This document shows, piece after piece, positions 7,382 to 14,268 of a stretch of 14,547 nt of DNA. The stretch lies in NCBI RefSeq assembly GCF_001983105.1, contig NZ_MOMC01000050.1, positions 85,057 to 99,603 of the forward strand, in the 5' to 3' direction. The DNA comes from Pseudofrankia asymbiotica. GTDB taxonomy: Bacteria; Actinomycetota; Actinomycetes; Frankiales; Frankiaceae. The notes under the pieces are model-generated. The model was not told where the DNA came from. It ran no database searches and saw nothing but the letters and a program-made list of their open reading frames with translations. The translations under genes were made by a program, and so were the position numbers. Positions within the stretch are counted from its first letter, which is position 1, and each line of letters begins with the position of its first letter.

Positions 7382-8154
7382 CGCCGCACCGCCCGCTCGT
7401 CGAGGTGGGCGGCCCGGTCGTCGAGGTGGGCGGCGCGGGCGGCGACGGCGTCCGCCGTGGGCGCCTCGATCCGCCCGGCGACTCGGCCGTCGGCGAGGAA
7501 CACCACCGCGTCGGCGTAGGCCGCGGCGACCGGGTCATGGGTGACCATGACGACGGTCTGGCCGAGCTCGTCGACGCAGGCGCGCAGCAGCGCGAGCACG
7601 TCCCGGGCGGTCGCCGAGTCGAGCGCGCCGGTCGGCTCGTCGGCGAGGACGACCGCCGGGTCGGTGACCAGCGCGCGGGCGATCGCGACCCGCTGCCGCT
7701 GGCCGCCGGACAGCCTTCCGGGCAAGTGATGGGCGCGGTCCGCGAGGCCGACCAGGTCGAGCAGGCCGCGCACCCGGGCCCGGTCGGGCCGCCGCCCGGC
7801 GAGCCGCGGCGGCAGGCCGACGTTCTGCTCGGCGGTCAGGTAGGGCATCAGCTGGAAGTCCTGGAAGACGAAGCCGATGCGCTCCCTGCGCAGCCGGGAG
7901 CGGCGGTCCTCGTCCCAGTCGGTGACGTCCGTGCCGGCCACCAGCACCCGGCCGCCGCTCGGCCGGTCGATCCCGGCGGCGCAGGACAGGAAGGTGGACT
8001 TGCCGGAGCCGGAGGGGCCCATCACGGCGGTGAAGGTGCCGCGGGGGAAGCCGAGGTCGACGCCGTCGAGGGCGTACACGGCTCCGGTGCCCGCGCCGAA
8101 GGTCCGGGTCAGGCCCTGTGCCTCCAGCGCGAAGGGGACTGGCGGGGCTGTCAT
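7378..8154 (-). CDS. ABC transporter ATP-binding protein, LolD/MacB type (second cassette)
   Basis: This is a 258-residue ABC ATPase paired with the downstream permease. Intact motifs are Walker A GPSGSGKST (46-54), Q-loop Gln98 in FVFQDF, signature LSGGQ (148-152), Walker B VVLADE (168-173) with Glu173, and H-loop His206 in VTHDP. The start is placed at the ATG ending at 8154 because a good GGAG (complement of 8162-8165) lies 7 nt upstream; an in-frame GTG at 8199 would add 15 unconserved residues and lacks such a site. The C-terminus (about 235-258) carries two copies of a 7-residue unit, AAHLDDR and AAHLDER, from a 21-bp direct duplication. The tail is outside the ATPase core and would fit a short helix. 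The gene is divergent from the diguanylate cyclase gene. Confidence 0.94.
   Translation of the reverse strand: MTAPPVPFALEAQGLTRTFGAGTGAVYALDGVDLGFPRGTFTAVMGPSGSGKSTFLSCAAGIDRPSGGRVLVAGTDVTDWDEDRRSRLRRERIGFVFQDFQLMPYLTAEQNVGLPPRLAGRRPDRARVRGLLDLVGLADRAHHLPGRLSGGQRQRVAIARALVTDPAVVLADEPTGALDSATARDVLALLRACVDELGQTVVMVTHDPVAAAYADAVVFLADGRVAGRIEAPTADAVAARAAHLDDRAAHLDERAVRR
7397..7434 (-). repeat. 21-bp tandem duplication in the ATPase C-terminus
   Basis: A 17-bp sequence, TCGTCGAGGTGGGCGGC on the plus strand, occurs at 7397-7413 and again at 7418-7434, a period of 21 bp. In the minus-strand gene this encodes two heptads, AAHLDDR and AAHLDER. The period is a multiple of three, so gain or loss of a copy would keep the frame. 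Confidence 0.9.
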
Positions 8155-8485
8155 GAGCTCGCTCCAGGTGAGTGGGCCGTTCGCGACGGGTAGCGACACT
8201 CACGCTAGAAACGGGCCGGTTCACGCACGAGGGGCCTGAACCGCCACCGGGGGTGGAGCTAGCCCCACCGTTCACGAGAAATGGTGGGCGCCATCGGCGG
8301 GCGGTCACCGGTGTGGGCCCGCGAGCACTCCGGTGGAGGCCACCGAGAGCCCCGCGTCGGCGAGGGTCGACCGCGCCGGCCGTCCACGTCGCGCGGGGTC
8401 GGCCGGCCCGAGCAGGCGGGATGAGCCGGGCGGGCACTCACCTAATGAATCCGGTCGATTGCGGTATGCTGTCGCAGGGATACAG
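8155..8485. promoter_or_regulatory. Divergent intergenic region with an 18-bp palindrome
   Basis: These 331 bp lie between the divergent ATPase and diguanylate cyclase genes and contain no convincing ORF. The main element is at 8252-8269: GGTGG-A-GCTAGC-C-CCACC, an inverted repeat symmetrical except for one base pair, about 98 bp upstream of the ATPase start. GTTCACG appears twice in direct orientation nearby (about 8219-8225 and 8270-8276). On the minus strand TAGCGT (complement of 8202-8207) is a possible -10 for the ATPase gene, with no good -35. On the plus strand TATGCT (8465-8470) is a possible -10 for the cyclase gene. The palindrome is a likely operator; which regulator binds it is unknown. 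Confidence 0.55.
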
Positions 8486-10144
8486 ATGATGTCCGAACTC
8501 GGGGGCGTCACCGACGCCACGGGCTTGCCGTCGCGTGCGACCGGGGTGGGTCGGGTGCGCCGGCTGGTGCGGTACGCCATAGTGGCCTCCGCCCTGCTCC
8601 TCGGGCTGGACGTCGCCTTCGCGGCGCTGCTGGACCTGGACTCCGCCCGCGCCGCCACGCTGTTCGTCGCCGCCGTCGCCCAGCTTGCCGCCGCGGTCGC
8701 CTGCTTCTGGTCCGCCCGCCGGGTACACGGCACGGAGCGCCGCTGGCGAGTGCTCATCGCGATCACCGCCACCGGCGTGATGATGGGGACCCTGTCGGTG
8801 GCGCCGGCGTTCCTGGCCGGCCACATGCCCCACCAGGGCGGCATGTCCGCCGGCTACGCCGCCTTTCTCGTCCTCTACGGCCTCGCTCTGGCCGGTCTGC
8901 TGTCCCTGCCGACCGATCCGCTCGAGGGCAACCGCGCGAGTCAGGGCCGATGGCGGCCCGGTGCCTACCGCTGGTACACCATCACTCTGCTGGACTGCGT
9001 GCTGATCGTCGGCTCGCTGGTCCTGGCGCAGTGGACGATGACGCTCGCCGCGCGCGTCCGGGCTCCTAACACCGAGGCGTTCGAGCTCGCTCTGATCCAC
9101 CAGGTGGCCGGCCTGGTCCTGGCCGCCGCGGTCGTGTTGATCGCTTGCTTTCGCCGGCCGCGCGCCCCCGCGACGCTGGCCCTGGTCGGCGCCGGCCTGG
9201 TGACCTACGCGCTCACGACCAATCTCCTGCCGTACATCGCGGCGGTGCGTGGATTGTACCAGCCAAAGTGGGAACTGATCGGATTCGCCCTCGCCTTCTT
9301 GCTGATCTTTCTGGCCGCGCTGATCCCGGTTCCGCGCCCCGCACAGTCGGACGGGCCGGCGCCGCCCGGCCCACGGGCGATGTGGGCGCATGCCGTTCTG
9401 CCCTATGTCGTGCTCGCCGCCGCGGGCCTCCTCATAGTCCTGAAGCTCGTCGACGGTGCCCGACTCGACCCCTTCGAGACCTACGGCATGATCGCGCTGC
9501 TGGTGGTGGCCCTGGTCCGGCAGATGGTCACCGTCGCCGAGAACACCCACCTGCTCGCCGAAACCCGGGAGCAGAAGCAGCAACTGCATCACCAGGCGTT
9601 CCACGATCCCCTGACCGGCCTGGCGAACCGGGCGCTGTTCACGCGACGGCTGCAGCGGGCCCTGACAGCGGCCACCGACGGTGGCGCCACCAGGGCCACC
9701 GACGGCCACGACGGCGGCATGCGGATGTCCGTCCTGTTCCTGGACCTCGACGGCTTCAAGCGGGTGAACGACACGTTCGGCCATGCGGTCGGCGACGAAC
9801 TGCTCCAGATCGTCGCCGACCGGTTGCGGGCCGAGACCCGGGCGGCCGACACCGCCGCCCGGCTCGGCGGCGACGAGTTCGCCCTCGTCCTCGACGGAGG
9901 CGACCCCGGCGACTCCCTCCGCGTCGGCGAACGACTCGCGGTCGCCGTTCAGGCACCGTGCCTGCTGGCCGGACGGCCCTACACCCCTCGCGCCAGCCTG
10001 GGCATGGTCATCCTCGATGGCGCCGCCACCCGGCCCGCCACCCCCGACGTCCTGCTCCATCAGGCCGATCTCGCTATGTACGCGGCAAAACGACGACAAA
10101 CGGGCACTCTCGTCGTCTACCACCCAGCTCTCGCCTTCTCGTGA
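8486..10144 (+). CDS. Membrane-bound diguanylate cyclase (ten TM helices plus GGDEF)
   Basis: This 552-residue protein should make cyclic di-GMP from two GTP. About ten hydrophobic helices fill residues 28-350 (near 28-49, 58-77, 88-112, 121-141, 162-184, 200-222, 228-254, 262-283, 299-321 and 333-350). They form a sensory membrane region that I cannot assign to a named MASE family. A short linker helix (351-370) leads to the GGDEF domain (about 371-550). Key sites are present: DPLTGLANR, LFLDLDGFKRVND with metal ligand Asp420, GGDEF (461-465), and the RxxD inhibitory site Arg452-Asp455. Active, feedback-inhibited synthesis is therefore likely. A Gly/Asp/Thr-rich loop insert (about 396-411) is encoded by a partly repeated sequence (GCCACCGACGG at 9671 and 9695). 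The ATG at 8486 is chosen for AGGGA (8476-8480) 5 nt upstream. There is no EAL domain. Confidence 0.92.
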   Translation: MMSELGGVTDATGLPSRATGVGRVRRLVRYAIVASALLLGLDVAFAALLDLDSARAATLFVAAVAQLAAAVACFWSARRVHGTERRWRVLIAITATGVMMGTLSVAPAFLAGHMPHQGGMSAGYAAFLVLYGLALAGLLSLPTDPLEGNRASQGRWRPGAYRWYTITLLDCVLIVGSLVLAQWTMTLAARVRAPNTEAFELALIHQVAGLVLAAAVVLIACFRRPRAPATLALVGAGLVTYALTTNLLPYIAAVRGLYQPKWELIGFALAFLLIFLAALIPVPRPAQSDGPAPPGPRAMWAHAVLPYVVLAAAGLLIVLKLVDGARLDPFETYGMIALLVVALVRQMVTVAENTHLLAETREQKQQLHHQAFHDPLTGLANRALFTRRLQRALTAATDGGATRATDGHDGGMRMSVLFLDLDGFKRVNDTFGHAVGDELLQIVADRLRAETRAADTAARLGGDEFALVLDGGDPGDSLRVGERLAVAVQAPCLLAGRPYTPRASLGMVILDGAATRPATPDVLLHQADLAMYAAKRRQTGTLVVYHPALAFS

Positions 10145-10255
10145 TCTACGCGGTGGCGCTGGCCGACCTGCTCTCGTTGCCCCCAGAGCCCAGCCGCTTG
10201 TCCACACTCAACGGTCACCACGACAACGCCGCACGTGAAGGGTGATCATCTCTGG
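10145..10255. other. Short convergent intergenic gap
   Basis: These 111 bp separate the converging cyclase and dioxygenase genes. I see no strong hairpin, T-run or ORF that would explain how transcription ends from either side. Confidence 0.6.
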
Positions 10256-11224
10256 TCAGCCCGGCTGGCCGCCTGGTGATGGGCCGCCGGGCATGCCGGC
10301 CGACTGGCCGCTGCCGGGGCTGGTCGTGGTGTCGACGCCGACGGCGAGCGAGACGGTGTAGCCGGTGGTGACGGCGCCGGTGACCGTGGCGAGCTGGTGG
10401 GCGCCGCCGTCGTCCCCGAAGACGCCGTCGCTGGTGAGACCGACCCTCGCGAGGTTGGTCACGGACGCCTCGTAGCCCGCCTGCGCGTAGACCTGGTCGC
10501 AGATGTCCTTGGGGAGCGCGACCTGGGAGGTGGCGATGGCCTTGGTGGCGTCGGTGATGCTGGCCTGGTCGGGGTAGGCCTCGAAGTGGACGTGCGGCCA
10601 CCGCCCGCTGTAGCAGGCGGGGAAGATGCTGGTGAAACGCACCTTGCCGGACGCGTCGGCGATCTGGACGCCGCGCAGGTAGTTCTGGTCGGTCACGCCC
10701 TTCGAGTACATGGAGTAGCGCCCTTCCCGGTCGCAGTGCCACACGTAGACGGCCACGCCCGTGAACGCGCCACCGCCACCGGCGAGATCGGCGATCGTCA
10801 GCTCCACTGTCATGGGGACACCCCCGGCGGTGCCCGACGCCGTCCCGAAGCTGGACCGGATGTCGCCGCGCACGACGCCGCTCTGCTGGAGCACGTCCGG
10901 ACCGTTCGAGCCGTCGCCGGGGTACGGGCCCGCCGTCTCCTGCGGGATCTCCCCGGACGCGGCGCTCGTTGACGTGGACGCGGTCGAACCGGCTGTCGCG
11001 GAGCCGTGCGACGCGCCCGTCGACGTGGCGGAACCGGAGCCGGACCCACACGCGGCCAGGCCCGCCGTCGCCGCGCCGAGCCCCACCAGGCTCAGGAGCC
11101 GCCGGCGGCTCAGCAGGGTGCCGATGTCGAACGCGAGTCCCTGATCGACGACGTCCCGCGGCGGCCGGGCGAGCGGGCGTCCCTCGTAGGACGGGATCCC
11201 GTCGGGCCGCTGGTTCTTCGCCAC
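10256..11224 (-). CDS. Tat-exported lipoprotein of the intradiol ring-cleavage dioxygenase family
   Basis: This 322-residue secreted protein has the fold of protocatechuate 3,4-/catechol 1,2-dioxygenases, which cleave catechols with Fe(III) held by two Tyr and two His. A twin-arginine signal (S39 R40 R41 R42 L L) precedes a hydrophobic stretch and the lipobox LAAC, giving lipidation at Cys59. A Ser/Thr/Gly-rich linker (60-91) follows, then ETAGPYPGDG (96-105), typical of exported members. Visible ligand candidates are the HVH pair His211/His213 and Tyr205 in ACYSGRWPHVH, plus one Tyr among 170, 173 and 182. Iron chemistry is thus possible, but many exported homologues have unproven substrates. 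The C-terminus (301-322) is a Gly/Pro/Ser tail. The GTG at 11224 is chosen for a GAGGAG site about 6 nt upstream; an in-frame GTG at 11263 lacks one. The gene appears monocistronic. Confidence 0.88.
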   Translation of the reverse strand: MAKNQRPDGIPSYEGRPLARPPRDVVDQGLAFDIGTLLSRRRLLSLVGLGAATAGLAACGSGSGSATSTGASHGSATAGSTASTSTSAASGEIPQETAGPYPGDGSNGPDVLQQSGVVRGDIRSSFGTASGTAGGVPMTVELTIADLAGGGGAFTGVAVYVWHCDREGRYSMYSKGVTDQNYLRGVQIADASGKVRFTSIFPACYSGRWPHVHFEAYPDQASITDATKAIATSQVALPKDICDQVYAQAGYEASVTNLARVGLTSDGVFGDDGGAHQLATVTGAVTTGYTVSLAVGVDTTTSPGSGQSAGMPGGPSPGGQPG

Positions 11225-11802
11225 GCGCGTCTCCTCTGCCGATCGGATGGTTCCGCGCTTCACAGCGTGACGAAGGGATCTTTGGTCCCGCTATGCGTCT
11301 GCTGTGAGATTGCTGTGTAATCCGGCCCACCCCGACCGGATCCTATTCATCCCTTCCATATCATCCGCCCGGTCCGGTGGTCTCGCCCGGAGCCTGGCCG
11401 GTATTCAGAATTCCACCGGAAATCCCACTCGACGCGAGCCGGGACGTCAGCCCCGAGCCCGGCGGCGTGTCGATACCGAAACCGCCGGCCGGCGCGAGTT
11501 CGGATCTGCGACGGCACGCGACGGAACGTCCTCGGAGAGGACTTCGCGCCCGCCCGCTTCTCGGGTGAACCACAGCCTGGCCCGCGATATCCGACGTCGG
11601 TACCGCCATGGTCCGATGCCGGGACACGTACGAGAAAGGGAGTTCGAAGCCGCGAATTCGGAAACTTGGACTCGCCGCGGTGACGGTCGCCGACGAAGCA
11701 GGCGCCGCCGGCGGGGTCACTCGGCCCGACCACCCCGCCGCGGCGCGCACCGCGCCTGAGAGCCTCTCCCCGTCGCGCCGCCAGCCCACACCGCGCCTGC
11801 GG
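11225..11802. other. Gene-poor 578-bp intergenic region with repeats near the dioxygenase promoter
   Basis: This region lies between the dioxygenase gene and the 3' end of the SnoaL-like gene. Next to the dioxygenase gene, TCACAGC (11260-11266) is mirrored by GCTGTGA (11301-11307), and TGCTGTG recurs in direct orientation at 11300-11306 and 11311-11317, spaced 11 bp. This suggests a regulatory site for the dioxygenase. From about 11320 to 11420 and 11600 to 11690 the composition is less GC-rich than in the genes. Open frames on both strands (for example 11304-11759 plus and 11347-11733 minus) give Arg-rich or low-complexity proteins without recognisable domains or ribosome sites. I regard the stretch as noncoding or decayed sequence. 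Confidence 0.5.
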
Positions 11803-12414
11803 TCATCCCGTATGGCCGCCGCCGTGCTCGGCCCAGAAGGACCGCCAGGTCGGTTCGCCGTACGGCACGGTACCCACCCCGTCATGATGCCTCGGCCAGT
11901 CGGCGGCCCGTTGCCGCAGCGGGCGCTCCGCCGTCTCGATCCCGAACCACAGCTCGTGCCCGCGCGAGACGAACCTCCACGCGCCGTCGACGCGCCGGTA
12001 CCGGTCCCGGTAGAGGATCGCCTGCTCCACGAAGCGGCCCGGGTCCGGGCCGTCCCTGGTCTCGATGTAGCCCCGGCAGTACACGAGGCCGCGCGCCTCG
12101 TCCGCGCCGCCGCCCCCGCCGCCCCCGTCGGCGCCGCCCCCGTCCGCGTCGCCGTCGCCGTCGCCATCGCCATCGCCATCGAAGTCGATGATGTGGTTGC
12201 CGACGAACAGGACCGTGACGCCCACCTCGCTCATGGACCGGCGGAACAACCTCCTCATCGCCGGGACGGAGGCCGGCACCCACAGCTCGGCGACGGCGTC
12301 GATGTCCCGGCTGTCCAGTCCCCAGGCATACCGGTACGCGAGCTGGCGGATCTCGTCACGGTCGGCCACCCGCCGGAGGCGTCGCAGCTCGACCGCGAGG
12401 TCATCGGCGCTCAC
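11803..12414 (-). CDS. SnoaL/NTF2-like protein with an Asp-Gly-rich insert
   Basis: This 203-residue protein is of the SnoaL-like (NTF2 fold) superfamily, small alpha+beta barrels that act as cyclases, isomerases, dehydratases or hydroxylase-like enzymes. Recognisable segments are the N-terminal helices with RDEIRQLAYRYAWGLDSRDID (about 19-39), the HIIDF strand (74-78), and the C-terminal strands RGYIETR, YRDRYRRVDGAWRFVSRGHELWF (about 114-157). Between strands, residues 77-107 form an insert of Asp-Gly repeats followed by poly-Gly, replacing what is usually a short loop; it resembles a DxDxDG calcium-loop pattern, but binding is unproven. The GTG at 12414 is chosen because an AAGGGG stretch lies about 8 nt upstream and the fold begins here. 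It follows the two dehydrogenase genes by 67 bp and is probably the last gene of their operon. The substrate is unknown. Confidence 0.8.
   Translation of the reverse strand: MSADDLAVELRRLRRVADRDEIRQLAYRYAWGLDSRDIDAVAELWVPASVPAMRRLFRRSMSEVGVTVLFVGNHIIDFDGDGDGDGDGDADGGGADGGGGGGGADEARGLVYCRGYIETRDGPDPGRFVEQAILYRDRYRRVDGAWRFVSRGHELWFGIETAERPLRQRAADWPRHHDGVGTVPYGEPTWRSFWAEHGGGHTG
12151..12180 (-). repeat. Five tandem hexanucleotides inside the SnoaL-like gene
   Basis: On the plus strand GCCGTC occurs twice and GCCATC three times in tandem, encoding alternating Asp-Gly on the minus strand. The wider low-complexity stretch, including the poly-Gly codons, covers about 12094-12186. The unit is a multiple of three, so slippage would change repeat number without shifting the frame. 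Confidence 0.9.
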
Positions 12415-12481
12415 AATCGCATCCCCTTCGGGCGGGTCGGGTGGCCACCACGGCGGGTGGCCCGCCGGGGCGGGACGGCCG

Positions 12482-13378
12482 TCACCGCTGGTCGCCGCGG
12501 GCGGCCGCCTCGAGGGCCGGGGCGACGGCGGCGACGCTGACCGTGTCGCCGTTGGGCACGGCGCCGTCCGGCTGGCGCAGCAGCCACGCGACGACGGCGC
12601 CCACGGACTCGGGGGTCCGGCCGTGCTCGGCGACCCAGCGCAGGTCGGGGCGGGCGAGGACCCGTTCCGTGGCGACCGGCCCGGGCTCGACGTTGAAGCA
12701 ACGGATGCCTCGCTCACCCAGCTCGGCGGCGATCGCGCCGGCCATCCGGTGAAAACCGCCCTTGCTGCACCCATAGCTGACCGCCCAGCCGCCAGTGGTG
12801 CCCGGGCCGCCGCGCGGATCGGCCGTGCCGGCGCCCGACGTGATGCCGACGACCGTGCCGCCGCCCGCGTCGACCATCGCCCGGACCGCCCGCTGGGTGA
12901 GCAGCAGTTGCGCGGTGAGGTTGGCGTAGATCCGGCGTTCGATCTCGGCCCGGCTCACGTCGAGGAATCCGGCGTCGCCTCCCGGCCCGACATAGATGGC
13001 GTTGTTGACGAGCACGTCGAGCCGGCCGAAGGCGTCGAGCGCCTCCTCCACGGCCGGGACCAGCCGGTCGGCGTCGAGCAGGTCGAGGGGCACGGGCACG
13101 ACCCGGGCGCCGAGGGCCGTCGCCTCGGCCGTGGTCGACTCCAGGCTGCCCGGCAGGCCGTACGGCCCGTCGCCCTCGCGGACGGTACGCGCGGTGACCG
13201 CCACGTCGTAGCCGTCGGCCGCGAGGGCGAGCGCGACGGCCCGGCCGATGCCACGGCTGGCCCCGGTGACCAGCGCCGTCGGCCACCGGCCCGGCTCCGT
13301 ACCCGGGCCCGGCTGGTCAACCACGGTTTCGGCGGGCCCGGCTGACTCGGCGGGCCCGGCTGACTCGGGGGCCGTCAT
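12482..13378 (-). CDS. Short-chain dehydrogenase/reductase (SDR), operon gene 2
   Basis: This 298-residue NAD(P)-dependent oxidoreductase has a classical SDR Rossmann fold from about residue 33. The cofactor motif is TGASRGIG (38-45); the Arg after Ser41 and the ARTVRE segment (63-68) hint at NADP(H) preference. NNAI (125-128) corresponds to the NNAG motif. The catalytic set is Asn153, Ser181, Tyr202 and Lys206 (YGCSK), all present. Residues 1-32 form an unusual Ala/Glu/Gly/Pro-rich leader with a tandem ESAGPA repeat. The ATG at 13378 overlaps the stop of the upstream SDR gene (ATGA), which fixes the start; the open frame continues upstream to 14530 but only as a shadow of that gene. The substrate (a hydroxy- or keto-compound) cannot be told. 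Confidence 0.92.
   Translation of the reverse strand: MTAPESAGPAESAGPAETVVDQPGPGTEPGRWPTALVTGASRGIGRAVALALAADGYDVAVTARTVREGDGPYGLPGSLESTTAEATALGARVVPVPLDLLDADRLVPAVEEALDAFGRLDVLVNNAIYVGPGGDAGFLDVSRAEIERRIYANLTAQLLLTQRAVRAMVDAGGGTVVGITSGAGTADPRGGPGTTGGWAVSYGCSKGGFHRMAGAIAAELGERGIRCFNVEPGPVATERVLARPDLRWVAEHGRTPESVGAVVAWLLRQPDGAVPNGDTVSVAAVAPALEAAARGDQR
13330..13365 (-). repeat. 18-bp perfect tandem duplication in the SDR leader
   Basis: CGGCGGGCCCGGCTGACT occurs at 13330-13347 and immediately again at 13348-13365. On the minus strand it encodes the doubled ESAGPA-type leader of the second SDR. It lies outside the catalytic fold. Confidence 0.93.
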
Positions 13379-14181
13379 GCTTCGGGAAGCTCGGGCGCCC
13401 AGGAGACGCCGTTGATGTGGCTTCCCCCGTCGACGAAGAGCGTGTTGCCGGTGAGGTAGCGGGCGTCCTCGCTGGCGAGGAACACGGCGACGCCACCGAT
13501 GTCGGCCTCGGGGTCGCCGAGCCTCCCCATCGGGTTCATGGCCGCGGCGCCGGCGAGCAGCGCCGGGTCCTGCCGGGCCAGCCGCTCGAAGGCGGCCGAC
13601 CGCGCCGCCGGGCAGATGACGTTCGCGACCACCCCGTACGGCGCCCATTCCCGGGCGGCCGTACGGGTCAGGGTGCGCAGCGCCTCCTTGGCGGCGTTGT
13701 AGTCGAGCGAGCCGACGTGCGCGTTCACGCCGTTGAGCGAGCAGATGTTCACGACCCGGCCCCAGCCCTGCGCCTTCATCAGCGGGAAGACCGCCTGCAT
13801 GGCCCAGAACGGCCCGTAGAAGCCGACCCGCAGGGCGTGGTCGAGCTGGGCGTCGGTCTTGAGCTCGGCCCGGGCCAGGCCGCCACCGCTCCACGCGTTG
13901 TTGACCAGGACGTCGACCGTGCCGAACTCGTCCTTCGCCGCGGTCACGGCGGCGATCACCTGTGCCCGGTCGCTGACGTCGGTGAGCACGAACCGGACGT
14001 CGCCGCCGACGTCGGACACCAGCTCGGCCGCCGTCGCTTTGCCCAACGGCTCGTCGTACTCGGCGATGACGACCTTGGCTCCCTCGCGCAGGAAACAGCG
14101 GGCGATGCCGCGCCCGATCCCCTCCCCCGCCCCGGTGACGATCGCCACCCGTCCCGCCAACCGACCCGTCGGACCCGTCAC
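13375..14181 (-). CDS. Short-chain dehydrogenase/reductase (SDR), operon gene 1
   Basis: This 268-residue SDR is the first gene of the minus-strand operon. The cofactor motif is TGAGEGIG (16-23), the acidic residue ending the second strand is Glu41 (VVIAEYDE), which favours NAD(H), and TDVSD (67-71) and NNAW (94-97) follow. Catalytic Ser148, Tyr161 and Lys165 (YNAAK) are intact. The Asn of the usual Asn-Ser-Tyr-Lys tetrad appears to be Gly120 (LRVGFYGPF), a departure also known in some active SDRs. The C-terminus has the usual TGNTLFVDGG (244-253). The start is the GTG at 14181 because GGAG lies 5 nt upstream and the Rossmann fold begins directly after. Longer in-frame starts (to 14262) overlap the promoter. 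Its stop overlaps the next start (ATGA). Confidence 0.92.
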   Translation of the reverse strand: MTGPTGRLAGRVAIVTGAGEGIGRGIARCFLREGAKVVIAEYDEPLGKATAAELVSDVGGDVRFVLTDVSDRAQVIAAVTAAKDEFGTVDVLVNNAWSGGGLARAELKTDAQLDHALRVGFYGPFWAMQAVFPLMKAQGWGRVVNICSLNGVNAHVGSLDYNAAKEALRTLTRTAAREWAPYGVVANVICPAARSAAFERLARQDPALLAGAAAMNPMGRLGDPEADIGGVAVFLASEDARYLTGNTLFVDGGSHINGVSWAPELPEA

Positions 14182-14232
14182 CAGTGCTCCTTCGCCTGAC
14201 GTCGCCCGCCCGGACGTAGCGCGGACGGGCGG

Positions 14233-14262
14233 ACGGTACGGGGCGAGACCCGACAGGGTCAA
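14233..14262 (-). promoter_or_regulatory. Sigma-70-type promoter for the SDR-SDR-SnoaL operon
   Basis: On the minus strand TTGACC (complement of 14257-14262) and TACCGT (complement of 14233-14238) are separated by 18 bp, a good housekeeping-type match. Transcription would begin near 14225, about 45 bp before the GTG at 14181. Confidence 0.6.
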
Positions 14263-14268
14263 CCCTTT

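Noticed and set aside
5573..7519. 648-codon plus-strand open frame across the GNAT gene and the second permease
   Set aside because: It is a shadow frame of low-complexity Arg/Gly/Asp composition lying over two recognisable genes.
5934..7538. 534-codon minus-strand frame overlapping the second permease
   Set aside because: It is an out-of-frame reading of the permease, Arg/Pro-rich, with no motifs.
8333..8485. Extended N-terminus of the diguanylate cyclase
   Set aside because: The extension is Ala/Arg/Gly-rich and hydrophilic, and the ATG at 8486 has a well-placed AGGGA.
8438..10207. 589-codon minus-strand frame opposite the diguanylate cyclase
   Set aside because: It is antisense to a gene with an intact GGDEF and RxxD; the composition is artefactual.
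11304..11759. 151-codon plus-strand frame in the gene-poor stretch
   Set aside because: The product is Arg-rich at its end and lacks domains, a ribosome site or typical codon bias.
12151..12180. Tandem repeats as a CRISPR-like array
   Set aside because: The repeats are six-base units without spacers, inside a coding frame.
11803..12774. Longer SnoaL-like protein starting at 12774
   Set aside because: The extension overlaps the SDR gene in another frame and has no homology pattern. A GTG at 12414 with an upstream G-rich site fits.
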